Shown here: positions 25,044 to 31,906 of the stretch, in pieces
Layout: every line of letters begins with the position of its first letter
How positions within the stretch are numbered: the stretch's first letter is position 1
NCBI GenBank assembly: GCA_039649115.1
Contig: JBBWZQ010000154.1
Location: forward strand, 1 to 31,906
Source: DATEJJ01 sp039649115
GTDB taxonomy: Bacteria > Actinomycetota > Actinomycetes > Mycobacteriales > Micromonosporaceae
Length of the DNA: 31,906 nt
Direction of reading: 5' to 3'
Made by a program: the position numbers and the translations under genes
Notes under the pieces: model-generated
Told to the model about the DNA's origin: nothing
What the model saw: the letters and a program-made list of their open reading frames with translations, nothing else
Databases searched by the model: none

Positions 25044-26480
25044 GTGACCTCACCGAAGAGCGCCCGACCCGCGCCGCGCACCCCGGCCCGCACCGCCCGC
25101 GCCGCATACGAGTGCGACGCGTGCGGGCACCGGCCGCCCAAGTGGGTCGGGCGCTGCCCCGAGTGCGGTGAGTGGGGCTCCGTCGTCGACTCCACCGGCG
25201 GCGCCGGACCGCCGGCCGCGCTGCGCGCCATCACGGCCCGCACGCCGGCACAGCCGGCCCGCCCGATCGCCACGATCAGCGCGGAGCCGGCGCGCTGCCG
25301 GCCCACCGGCGTGCCCGAGCTCGACCGGGTGCTCGGCGGCGGGCTGGTGCCCGGCGCCGTGGTCCTGCTTGCCGGCGAGCCCGGTGTGGGCAAGTCGACC
25401 CTGCTGCTGGAGGTCGCCCAGCAGTGGGCCGTCTCCGCCGGCGGAGGCAGCGCGCTCGTGGTCTCCGGGGAGGAGTCGGTCAGCCAGGTGCGGCTGCGCG
25501 CGGAGCGGCTGGGCGCCCTGCACGAGCGGCTCTACCTGGCCGCCGAGACCGATCTGGAGGCGCTGCTCGGCCACCTCGACGCGGTACGGCCCGGGCTGCT
25601 GGTGGTCGACTCCGTGCAGACGGTCTCCGCACCCGGCGCCGACGGTGTACCGGGCGGGGTGACGCAGGTGCGCGCGGTGACCGCCGCCCTGATCAGCGTC
25701 GCCAAGGAGCGCGGCATCGCCACGGTCCTCGTGGGGCATGTCACCAAGGACGGCCAGGTGGCCGGTCCCCGGGTCCTGGAGCACCTGGTCGACGTCGTGC
25801 TGCAGTTCGAGGGCGACAAGCACTCCTCGCTGCGGATGGTGCGCGGCCTGAAGAACCGCTTCGGCGCCGCGGACGAGGTCGGCTGCTTCGAGATGCACGA
25901 GGGCGGCATCAGCAGCCTGGCCGACCCGTCCGGGCTGTTCCTCACCCGCTACGCCGACCCGACGCCGGGCACCTGCGTGACGGTGGCGATGGAGGGCCGC
26001 CGCGCCCTGGTGACCGAGGTGCAGGCACTGATCGGGGCGCAGGTGCCCGGCTCGCCCCGGCGCACCGTGTCCGGACTGGACGGTGCCCGGCTGGCCATGG
26101 TGCTCGCCGTGCTGCAACGCCGCACCGACGCGAAGCTGCACGACCGCGAGGTGTTCGCGGCGACGGTGGGCGGCATCCGGGTTGTGGAGCCCGCGGCCGA
26201 CCTGGGCATCGCGCTGGCCGTCGCGTCGGCGACGCACGACCTGCCGCTCGCCGCGGACCTGGTGGCGATCGGCGAGGTCGGGCTGACCGGGGAGGTCAGG
26301 CGGGTCGGCGCGGTGGCGCGGCGGCTGGCCGAGGCCGCGCGGCTCGGTTTCCGCTTCGCGCTCGTTCCGCCGGGCTGCGGTCCCGCCGCGACCAGCGGGG
26401 CGCCGGCCGGCATGCGGGTGCTGGAGGTCAGCGACGTGCGCACCGCCGCGCGGTGGGCCGCCCGAGCCTCGGTGGACTGA
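25044..26480 (+). CDS. radA: DNA repair protein RadA
   Basis: RecA-like branch-migration ATPase/helicase for recombination intermediates; 478 residues. The N-terminal zinc finger is YECDACGHRPPKWVGRCPEC (22-41) with Cys24, Cys27, Cys38 and Cys41. Walker A is GEPGVGKST (111-119), Walker B near LLVVDSVQT, and the RadA-specific KNRFG motif is at 270-274. A Lon-protease-like C-terminal domain completes it. The start is GTG 25044 with a possible -10 TACCGT (25032-25037) just before it, suggesting a leaderless transcript. It is followed by disA after about 96 bp, a conserved pair; RadA is known to inhibit DisA activity in Bacillus and mycobacteria. Confidence 0.96.
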   Translation: MTSPKSARPAPRTPARTARAAYECDACGHRPPKWVGRCPECGEWGSVVDSTGGAGPPAALRAITARTPAQPARPIATISAEPARCRPTGVPELDRVLGGGLVPGAVVLLAGEPGVGKSTLLLEVAQQWAVSAGGGSALVVSGEESVSQVRLRAERLGALHERLYLAAETDLEALLGHLDAVRPGLLVVDSVQTVSAPGADGVPGGVTQVRAVTAALISVAKERGIATVLVGHVTKDGQVAGPRVLEHLVDVVLQFEGDKHSSLRMVRGLKNRFGAADEVGCFEMHEGGISSLADPSGLFLTRYADPTPGTCVTVAMEGRRALVTEVQALIGAQVPGSPRRTVSGLDGARLAMVLAVLQRRTDAKLHDREVFAATVGGIRVVEPAADLGIALAVASATHDLPLAADLVAIGEVGLTGEVRRVGAVARRLAEAARLGFRFALVPPGCGPAATSGAPAGMRVLEVSDVRTAARWAARASVD

Positions 26481-26576
26481 GTCTCCGCCCAGCCGAAGGT
26501 AACGGCATGACTACGGTGGTGAGTTTGCCGAGCACCGCACCGGCGACACCGCGGGGCGGATCCGTAGACTGTGCGG

Positions 26577-27731
26577 GTGCCGATCGACCGTGACGTCACC
26601 AGAACCGGCGGGCCGTACCCCGCGCGGGGCGGCACCAGCATGCCCAACTGGAGCGGTGTGAGCCTGTCCAGCGACCCGCTGCGCGCCACCCTCGCCCTGA
26701 TGGCCCCGGGAACCGCCCTGCGCGACGGGCTGGAGCGGATCCTGCGCGGCCGCACCGGCGCCCTCATCGTCCTCGGCTTCGACCGCCTGGTGGAAGGCAT
26801 CTGCACCGGCGGCTTCGCGCTCGACGTCGAGTTCTCGTCCACCCGCCTGCGCGAACTGTGCAAGATGGACGGTGCCGTGGTGCTCTCCTCCGACGGCACC
26901 CGGATCGTACGGGCGGCCGTGCACCTGATGCCGGACCCGTCCATCCCCTCCGAAGAGTCCGGCACCCGGCACCGCACCGCCGAGCGGGTGGCCAAGCAGA
27001 CCGGGTACCCGGTCATCTCGGTGAGCCAGTCGATGCACATCATCGGGCTCTACGTCAACGGCAGCCGACACGTGCTGGATGACTCGGCCCAGATCCTGTC
27101 CCGGGCCAACCAGGCGCTGGCCACGCTGGAGCGGTACAAGCTGCGGCTTGACGAGGTGTCCGGCGCGCTGTCCGCGCTGGAGATCGAGGACCTGGTCACG
27201 GTACGGGACGCGATCGCGGTGGTGCAGCGGCTGGAGATGGTGCGGCGCATCGCCGACGAGATCTCCGGCTACGTCGTGGAGCTGGGCACCGACGGTCGGC
27301 TGCTCGCGCTGCAACTGGAGGAGCTGATGGCCGGCGTGGACGCCGACCGCACCCTCGTCATCCGCGACTACCTGCCCACCGGGCACCGGCCGCGCCTGCT
27401 GGACGAGGCGCTGGAGGAGCTGGACCTGCTCTCCGCGACCGATCTCATCGACCTGGTGGCCGTGGCCAAGGCGATGGGCTATCCGGGCTCGTCCGACGCG
27501 CTGGACGCCGCCGTGTCGCCGCGCGGGTTCCGGCTGCTGGCGAAGGTACCCCGGCTGCCCGGCACGGTCGTGGACCGGCTGGTCGACCATTTCGGCACGC
27601 TGCAGCGGCTGCTCGGGGCGACGGTCGAGGACCTGCAGGCGGTCGACGGCGTGGGCGACGCGCGAGCGCGCGGGGTGCGTGAAGGCCTGTCCCGCCTCGC
27701 CGAGGCGTCCATCCTGGAGCGTTACGTCTGA
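26577..27731 (+). CDS. disA: DNA integrity scanning diadenylate cyclase DisA
   Basis: Octameric enzyme that makes the second messenger c-di-AMP from two ATP and senses branched DNA. About 384 residues. DAC domain motifs are CKMDGAVVLS (95-104, DGA 98-100) and SGTRHRTAER (128-137, RHR). A middle helical spine follows, then a C-terminal helix-hairpin-helix DNA-binding part (VEDLQAVDGVGDARARGV). GTG 26577 is favoured: TAGACT (26565-26570) lies six bases before it, fitting leaderless initiation; GTG 26571 and ATG 26640 are alternatives. From 26577 there are about 30 extra N-terminal residues compared with the mycobacterial protein. A 28-codon ORF (26508-26594) overlaps the start in another frame and may be a chance frame. 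Confidence 0.95.
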   Translation: MPIDRDVTRTGGPYPARGGTSMPNWSGVSLSSDPLRATLALMAPGTALRDGLERILRGRTGALIVLGFDRLVEGICTGGFALDVEFSSTRLRELCKMDGAVVLSSDGTRIVRAAVHLMPDPSIPSEESGTRHRTAERVAKQTGYPVISVSQSMHIIGLYVNGSRHVLDDSAQILSRANQALATLERYKLRLDEVSGALSALEIEDLVTVRDAIAVVQRLEMVRRIADEISGYVVELGTDGRLLALQLEELMAGVDADRTLVIRDYLPTGHRPRLLDEALEELDLLSATDLIDLVAVAKAMGYPGSSDALDAAVSPRGFRLLAKVPRLPGTVVDRLVDHFGTLQRLLGATVEDLQAVDGVGDARARGVREGLSRLAEASILERYV

Positions 27732-27734
27732 GAG

Positions 27735-28427
27735 CTACTTGCCGACGAGCGCGATCGGCGCGCTGATCTTCGTGTCGAGGCGGGCGACCATCCGGTAGGC
27801 GCCGGCGGGAGGCGCGGTTCCCTTGTTGCACTTGCCGACCGTCCCGTCCCAGTAGAACGGGCGCGGCGGCAGTACCGACTCGATGCCCGGGCCGAAGACG
27901 CGCACGTCGGGCTGCGGTGACCGACCGGCCACCGCGCACGAGTCCGACGTCCAGACGACGGCGCCGGCCGCATTGACCACCTGCAGCGCCTGCGGGCTGC
28001 CGCCCACGTCCCTGCTGCACGCGCGGGTCGACGTGTTCTTGACCTTCATGCTGAAGTAGAAGCCTTTGGCCAGCGGCGTGGCGACCGCGGTCAGGGAGAT
28101 GTCGGTGTCCGCGCACGGGCCCGAGGACGACGGTGGCGGGCCGGCGTTCTGTGCGGGCACCCCGCCGGTCGCCGGGCTGGCCGGGCCGGTGGCGGTGGTG
28201 TCCCCGCCGCCGTCCCCGCCGTCGATGGGGGTCAGCACGCTGGGATCGCCGCTCGGGGTGCCGGTGCCGGAGGAGGTCTTCGCGGCGGCATTGCGCGCGG
28301 CGCCGGGCTTGCCCGAGCCGCTGCACATCGCCACCAGAAAGACCACGACGAGCAGCAGCGCGCCGAGGACGATCGCCCGGCGACGCCAGTAGACGGCCGG
28401 GGGCAGCGGACCAACCGTCAGGTTCAT
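27735..28427 (-). CDS. Membrane-anchored Cys-containing hypothetical protein
   Basis: 230 residues. A cytosolic start is followed by a membrane helix at about 18-34 (AIVLGALLLVVVFLVAM), a Ser/Gly/Thr/Pro-rich linker (about 36-110), and a folded extracytoplasmic domain with four cysteines (GPCADTD, RACSRDVGG, DSCAVAG, GKCNKG) that could form two disulfides. The family was not recognised. Its place right after disA on the opposite strand matches Rv3587c of M. tuberculosis, a membrane protein of unknown function. ATG 28427 has a weak GAAGAG site. It is convergent with disA, with 3 bp between the stops. Confidence 0.7.
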   Translation of the reverse strand: MNLTVGPLPPAVYWRRRAIVLGALLLVVVFLVAMCSGSGKPGAARNAAAKTSSGTGTPSGDPSVLTPIDGGDGGGDTTATGPASPATGGVPAQNAGPPPSSSGPCADTDISLTAVATPLAKGFYFSMKVKNTSTRACSRDVGGSPQALQVVNAAGAVVWTSDSCAVAGRSPQPDVRVFGPGIESVLPPRPFYWDGTVGKCNKGTAPPAGAYRMVARLDTKISAPIALVGK

Positions 28428-28444
28428 GGTCTCTTCACGGTATC

Positions 28445-28485
28445 GGCGGGGGCGGGGTCGATCACGGCGACACACCGCCACCGCC
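28445..28485 (-). terminator. Hairpin just after the deformylase gene
   Basis: Arms 28445-28455 and 28475-28485 pair in 10 of 11 positions (GGCGGGGGCGG / CCGCCACCGCC) with a 19-base loop. The hairpin follows directly on the def stop at 28487 and separates it from the anchored protein gene. No U-tract is seen. Confidence 0.4.
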
Positions 28486-28486
28486 C

Positions 28487-28996
28487 CTAGAGATACACCT
28501 TCCGCGCGAAGATCGCGTGCGGGCCGCTGGCCCGATCCAGGAAGAGCAGACCGGCACAGTGGTCGATCTCGTGCTGCAACGCGCGCGCCTCGAATGCGTC
28601 GGTCGTCAGGGTCAACCCGTCACCGGTACCGGGGGCCTGGCCGCGCACCACGAGGTGGCCGGCGCGCTTCACCTCACCGGTGAGATCGGGTACCGACATG
28701 CACCCCTCGCGGCCCTTCTGCCACCGGCTCGCCTCGACGATCTCGGCATTGCACAGCGCCACGGTTCCGTGGCAGGTACGTGCCTTGGGGTGCGCGGAGA
28801 CGTCCAGGACGAACACGCTCCACGGCACGCCGACCTGCACGGCTGCCAGACCCACGCAGCCCGGCGACGCGCGCATCGTCACGAGCAGGTCGGCGACGAG
28901 CGCGACCACGCTGGGATCGACCGGGTCGACCTCCTTGGCCGGCTGGCTGAGCACGGGATCAGGCGCCACCACCACCCGCCGCACCGCCACACTCAC
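28487..28996 (-). CDS. def: Peptide deformylase
   Basis: Metal enzyme that removes the formyl group from the initiator Met of new proteins; 169 residues. Motif I is GLAAVQVG (49-56), where Pro of the usual GLAAPQ is Val. Motif II is EGCMSVP (97-103, ligand Cys99). Motif III is QHEIDH (141-146, ligands His142 and His146, catalytic Glu143). All catalytic residues are kept, so activity is expected despite the motif I change. GTG 28996 is chosen because GGGAGG lies four bases before it; a longer reading from ATG 29125 would add ~43 low-complexity residues. Bacteria often have two or more deformylases; this variant may be an accessory one with altered inhibitor sensitivity. Confidence 0.9.
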   Translation of the reverse strand: MSVAVRRVVVAPDPVLSQPAKEVDPVDPSVVALVADLLVTMRASPGCVGLAAVQVGVPWSVFVLDVSAHPKARTCHGTVALCNAEIVEASRWQKGREGCMSVPDLTGEVKRAGHLVVRGQAPGTGDGLTLTTDAFEARALQHEIDHCAGLLFLDRASGPHAIFARKVYL

Positions 28997-29114
28997 AGCG
29001 CCTCCCGGCTGGCTGCGCGGGGCACTCTCGGGCGACGCCTTCCCTCGGCGACGGCCGCCGGCGAGGGTCGCGGCCGTGTCGCCGTACTCCAGCCGCCGCC
29101 GCGCCCCGCTCCGC

Positions 29115-29633
29115 TCACAGAACATCTGCCTCGGCGGAGCGCAGGCTCACCCGTACCCGCAGCGCGTGGCCGACCTCGTCGAGCCGGTCCACCACGTCCT
29201 CGATGTCCACTGTGGACGGAAGATCCACCTCGGCCGAGAGCAGGTACAGCGAGCCGGTCAGCCGGGTGGTCAGGTCGGTGACGTTGCCGCCGAACTCGGC
29301 CAGCGCCCGGGTCACCGCGGCCACGATGCCCAGCCGGTCGGCGCCGTGCACGGTCAGCAGGTGCGAGGCGCCGGAGGTCGTGGTGGGCGACTCCGGCGGT
29401 ACCGCCCGGACCATCGCCAGCAGCCCGCCGTCCTCGGTCAGCGGCCTGAGCGCGGCCTCGACCTCGGCGTCCACCGTGGCACCCGCGCAGATCAGCGTCA
29501 TCGCGAAGTGCCCGCGCAGCAAGGTCATGGTCGAATCGGTGAGGTTGAGCCCCAGCTTGGCCAGGATCCCCGACACGTCCGCGATGATGCCGGGACGGTC
29601 TCGGCCGACAACGGTGATGGCGAGTTCGTTCAC
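29115..29633 (-). CDS. Double-ACT-domain protein (GcvR-like)
   Basis: 172 residues made of two ACT domains: residues about 1-75 (LAITVVGRDRPGIIADVSGI) and about 90-165 (LLTVHGADRLGIVAAVTRAL). Such proteins bind amino acids and regulate metabolism; the closest general type is the glycine-cleavage regulator GcvR. There is no DNA-binding domain, so it would act through a protein partner. GTG 29633 is the start. It lies upstream of def on the same strand with 118 bp between, and is divergent from mutY with only 61 bp between starts. The ligand is unknown. Confidence 0.85.
   Translation of the reverse strand: MNELAITVVGRDRPGIIADVSGILAKLGLNLTDSTMTLLRGHFAMTLICAGATVDAEVEAALRPLTEDGGLLAMVRAVPPESPTTTSGASHLLTVHGADRLGIVAAVTRALAEFGGNVTDLTTRLTGSLYLLSAEVDLPSTVDIEDVVDRLDEVGHALRVRVSLRSAEADVL
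29205..29217. repeat. Dispersed palindrome GTCCACTGTGGAC (copy 4)
   Basis: Perfect copy inside the double-ACT gene; a one-mismatch copy lies in mutY at 30305-30317. Confidence 0.7.
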
Positions 29634-29694
29634 CCACCGGAGTGTGCCGTAGCCGGACGGTCAACACAAAGGGAGTCTGCGATGCTGTCACATC

Positions 29695-30576
29695 GTGGAC
29701 CAACGTGTGGACATCGCCGGGGCGGCGAGTCGATGGTTCGACGAGCACGCCAGGGACCTGCCGTGGCGCCGGCCGGATGCGACGGCCTGGGGCATCCTCG
29801 TGAGCGAGGTGATGCTGCAGCAGACACCGGTCGCGCGGGTGGAGCCGGCATGGCACGCGTGGCTGGAACGCTGGCCCACGCCGGTGGCGCTGGCCCAGGA
29901 TCCACCCGCCGAGGCGATCAGGGCGTGGGGGCGTCTCGGGTACCCGCGCCGGGCGCTGCGCCTGCACGAGTGCGCGGTCGCGATAGTGGCGCGGCACGCC
30001 GGCGTGGTCCCGGACGGCGTGGACGCGCTGCTCGCCCTGCCGGGCATCGGTGCGTACACCGCCCGGGCCGTGGCCGCGTTCGCCTACCGGCAGCGGCAGC
30101 CGGTGGTGGACACCAACGTGCGGCGCCTGCTCGCGCGTGCGGTCGACGGACGCGCCGACGCCGGCCCGGCGACCACCGCCGGCGACCTCGCCACCGTGCT
30201 GGCCCTGCTGCCCGAGCCGGGCGTGGCCGCGGCCCGGGCCAGCGTCGCGTTCATGGAGCTCGGAGCTTTGCTGTGTACCGCGCGCAGTCCGCGCTGCCAC
30301 GAGTGTCCACTGTGGAAGTCCTGTGCCTGGCGCCTGGCCGGCTCACCGGCGGGTACCGGCCCGCGCCGCCGGCCGCAGCGGTACACGGGTACCGACCGGC
30401 AGGTACGCGGACTGCTGCTGGCCGTCCTGCGCGAGTCGACCGTGCCGGTGCCCCGCACCCGGCTCGACCTCGTGTGGCCCGAGCACGTGCAGCGGGCCAG
30501 GGCACTCGCCGGGCTGGTCGACGACGGACTGGTGACCGCGCTGCCCGGCGAGCGCTACGCGCTGCCGGCCGGCTGA
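29695..30576 (+). CDS. mutY: A/G-specific adenine DNA glycosylase
   Basis: Base-excision repair enzyme that removes adenine opposite 8-oxoguanine; 293 residues. Seen are SEVMLQQTPV (37-46, catalytic Glu38), the helix-hairpin-helix LPGIGAYTARAV (115-126), the catalytic Asp139 in PVVDTNVRRLL, and the [4Fe-4S] loop Cys194-x6-Cys201-x2-Cys204-x5-Cys210. The tail after the cluster is short (about 80 residues) and lacks a full NUDIX-like 8-oxoG recognition domain, as in other actinobacterial MutY proteins. GTG 29695 has no clear ribosome binding site. It ends at a strong terminator shared with clpC. Confidence 0.94.
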   Translation: MDQRVDIAGAASRWFDEHARDLPWRRPDATAWGILVSEVMLQQTPVARVEPAWHAWLERWPTPVALAQDPPAEAIRAWGRLGYPRRALRLHECAVAIVARHAGVVPDGVDALLALPGIGAYTARAVAAFAYRQRQPVVDTNVRRLLARAVDGRADAGPATTAGDLATVLALLPEPGVAAARASVAFMELGALLCTARSPRCHECPLWKSCAWRLAGSPAGTGPRRRPQRYTGTDRQVRGLLLAVLRESTVPVPRTRLDLVWPEHVQRARALAGLVDDGLVTALPGERYALPAG

Positions 30577-30584
30577 AAGAGCAG

Positions 30585-30614
30585 GCGGCCCCGGATCTTG
30601 CGATCCGGGGCCGC
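30585..30614. terminator. Strong bidirectional terminator between mutY and clpC
   Basis: Perfect 13-bp stem GCGGCCCCGGATC / GATCCGGGGCCGC (30585-30597 and 30602-30614) with a TTGC loop, between convergent stops at 30576 and 30632. This is the clearest terminator in the window. Confidence 0.85.
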
Positions 30615-30631
30615 ACGCGATGTGCCGGTCG

Positions 30632-31906
30632 TTACTCCTCCGTGCCGGCCGCCGCGGTGCCGCCGAGGTTGGCGGGTACCGCGTCGGGCAGGGACGCGGG
30701 CTTGTCGGAGCCGGTGAAGACCAGCTTCGAGTGCTCGAAGTCCTCGGGATCACCGTCGCAGCGCACGACGACGATCTGTCCGGCTTTGAGTTCGTTGAAC
30801 AGGATGCGTTCGGACAGCGAGTCTTCGATCTCGCGTTGGATGGTGCGGCGCAGCGGTCGGGCACCCATGACCGGGTCCCAGCCCTTCTTCGCCAGCCAGA
30901 TCTTGGCTTCCGGGGTGAGTTCCAGGCCCATGTCCTTGTTCCGCAGTTGGGCCTCGATCCGGGCGACCATGATGTCCACGATCTGCAGGATCTCCGGCTC
31001 CTGGAGCTGGTGGAACACGATGGTGTCGTCGATGCGGTTGAGGAACTCCGGGCGGAAATGCTGCTTGAGTTCGTCGTTGACCTTCTGCTTCATCCGCTCG
31101 TAGTTGCTTTCCGCGTCCTCCGAGGCCTGGAAGCCCAGGGACACCGCCTTGGCCACGTCCCGGGTACCCAGGTTCGTGGTCAGGATGATCACCGTGTTCT
31201 TGAAGTCCACGATGCGACCCTGACCATCGGTCAGCCGACCATCTTCCAGGATCTGCAGCAGCGTGTTGAACACGTCCGGGTGCGCTTTTTCGATCTCGTC
31301 GAACAGCACCACCGAGAACGGCCGACGCCGCACCTTCTCGGTCAACTGCCCGCCCTCGTCGTAACCCACGTAGCCGGGCGGGGCACCGACCAGCCGGGAC
31401 ACCGTGTACCGGTCGTGGAACTCCGACATGTCCAACTGGATCAACGCATCCTCGGACCCGAACAGGAACTCGGCCAGCGTCTTGGACAGCTCGGTCTTCC
31501 CCACCCCGGACGGGCCGGCGAAGATGAACGACCCCGACGGCCGCTTCGGGTCCTTGAGCCCGGCCCGGGTGCGGCGGATCGCCTTGGACACCGCCTTGAC
31601 GGCGTCGGCCTGCCCGACGACCCGCTTGTGCAACTCGTCTTCCATCCGCAGCAGCCGCGCGGTCTCCTCCTCGGTCAACTTGTACACCGGGATACCGGTC
31701 CAGTTCGCCAACACCTCAGCGATCTGCTCCTCATCCACCTCGCTGACCACGTCGAGGTCGCCGGCCTTCCACTCCTTCTCCCGCTGCGCCTTCTGCCCCA
31801 GCAGCTGCTTCTCCTTGTCCCGCAACTGCGCCGCGCGCTCGAAGTCCTGCGCGTCGATCGCGGACTCCTTGTCCCGGCGCACCTGGGCGATGCGCTCGTC
31901 GAAGTC
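30632..31906 (-). CDS. clpC: ATP-dependent Clp protease ATP-binding subunit ClpC, C-terminal part only
   Basis: AAA+ unfoldase that feeds proteins to ClpP. 424 residues are visible, and the frame runs off the right edge, so the N-terminal and first ATPase domains are missing. Visible parts in order: the end of the UVR-like middle region (ESAIDAQDFERAAQLRDKEK), a linker with VLANWTGIPVYKL, then the second ATPase domain with Walker A GPSGVGKTEL, pore loop GAPPGYVGYDEGG, Walker B VVLFDEIEKAHPDV, sensor 1 IILTTNLG and sensor 2 GARPLRRTIQ. The tail after the domain is acidic and Ala/Gly-rich. Actinobacterial ClpC1 is essential. Its neighbourhood to mutY matches mycobacteria. Confidence 0.96.
   Translation of the reverse strand, partial: DFDERIAQVRRDKESAIDAQDFERAAQLRDKEKQLLGQKAQREKEWKAGDLDVVSEVDEEQIAEVLANWTGIPVYKLTEEETARLLRMEDELHKRVVGQADAVKAVSKAIRRTRAGLKDPKRPSGSFIFAGPSGVGKTELSKTLAEFLFGSEDALIQLDMSEFHDRYTVSRLVGAPPGYVGYDEGGQLTEKVRRRPFSVVLFDEIEKAHPDVFNTLLQILEDGRLTDGQGRIVDFKNTVIILTTNLGTRDVAKAVSLGFQASEDAESNYERMKQKVNDELKQHFRPEFLNRIDDTIVFHQLQEPEILQIVDIMVARIEAQLRNKDMGLELTPEAKIWLAKKGWDPVMGARPLRRTIQREIEDSLSERILFNELKAGQIVVVRCDGDPEDFEHSKLVFTGSDKPASLPDAVPANLGGTAAAGTEE

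Noticed and set aside
26508..26594. 28-codon ORF overlapping the disA start
   Set aside because: The ribosome binding site is weak, there is no motif, and the -10-like TAGACT for disA lies inside it; chance is more likely.

Overview
The window is very GC-rich and densely coding, uses many GTG starts, and contains CarD, the mycobacterial-type clpC-mutY-disA-radA neighbourhood, DUF397/DUF5753 regulators and DUF2510/RDD proteins. This points to an actinobacterium. The mix of genes, especially an alkylquinone-type cluster like the one I recall from Actinoplanes, suggests Micromonosporaceae. No tRNA, rRNA, CRISPR array, insertion sequence or phage gene was found.

Layout. Positions 1-6.7 kb (minus strand) form a tight transcription unit read from right to left: an anchored beta-propeller protein, class I fumarase, class II fumarase, cysS and rlmB (cut by the window edge). 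A PP2C phosphatase follows at 6.8-7.6 kb. From 7.6 to 10.3 kb is an accessory-looking, gene-poor, less GC-rich stretch holding a DUF397 protein, an XRE/DUF5753 regulator, a 63-residue membrane protein and about 0.7 kb with no convincing gene. At 10.3-15.8 kb are a short ATPase-LuxR regulator, a dps-lrp operon, and divergently hpd, a DUF2510-RDD membrane protein and a HisC-family aminotransferase. The hpd group looks like a tyrosine-degradation unit with a possible Lrp operator. A second anchored beta-propeller, a frame-disrupted small ORF, ispF, ispD and carD (all minus) run to 19.2 kb.

From 19.5 to 24.1 kb lies the most interesting block. It holds a membrane-anchored thioredoxin-like protein, then a translationally coupled operon (UbiG-like methyltransferase, acyl-CoA-dehydrogenase-fold flavoprotein, type III polyketide synthase), and a divergent UbiA prenyltransferase. 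Together these can plausibly make a methylated, hydroxylated and prenylated long-chain alkylresorcinol or alkylhydroquinone. The right end is conserved housekeeping: an LpqE-like lipoprotein, radA, disA, an anchored Cys-rich protein, a peptide deformylase variant, a double-ACT protein, mutY and the 3' part of clpC.

Compared with the order I recall from Mycobacterium tuberculosis (rlmB-cysS-ispF-ispD-carD-lpqE-radA-disA-...-mutY-...-clpC1), the backbone is kept but opened twice: by about 15 kb between cysS and ispF, and by about 4.9 kb, including the polyketide cluster, between carD and the lpqE-like gene. A 13-base palindrome, GTCCACWGTGGAC, recurs inside unrelated genes and looks like a genome-wide iterated motif.
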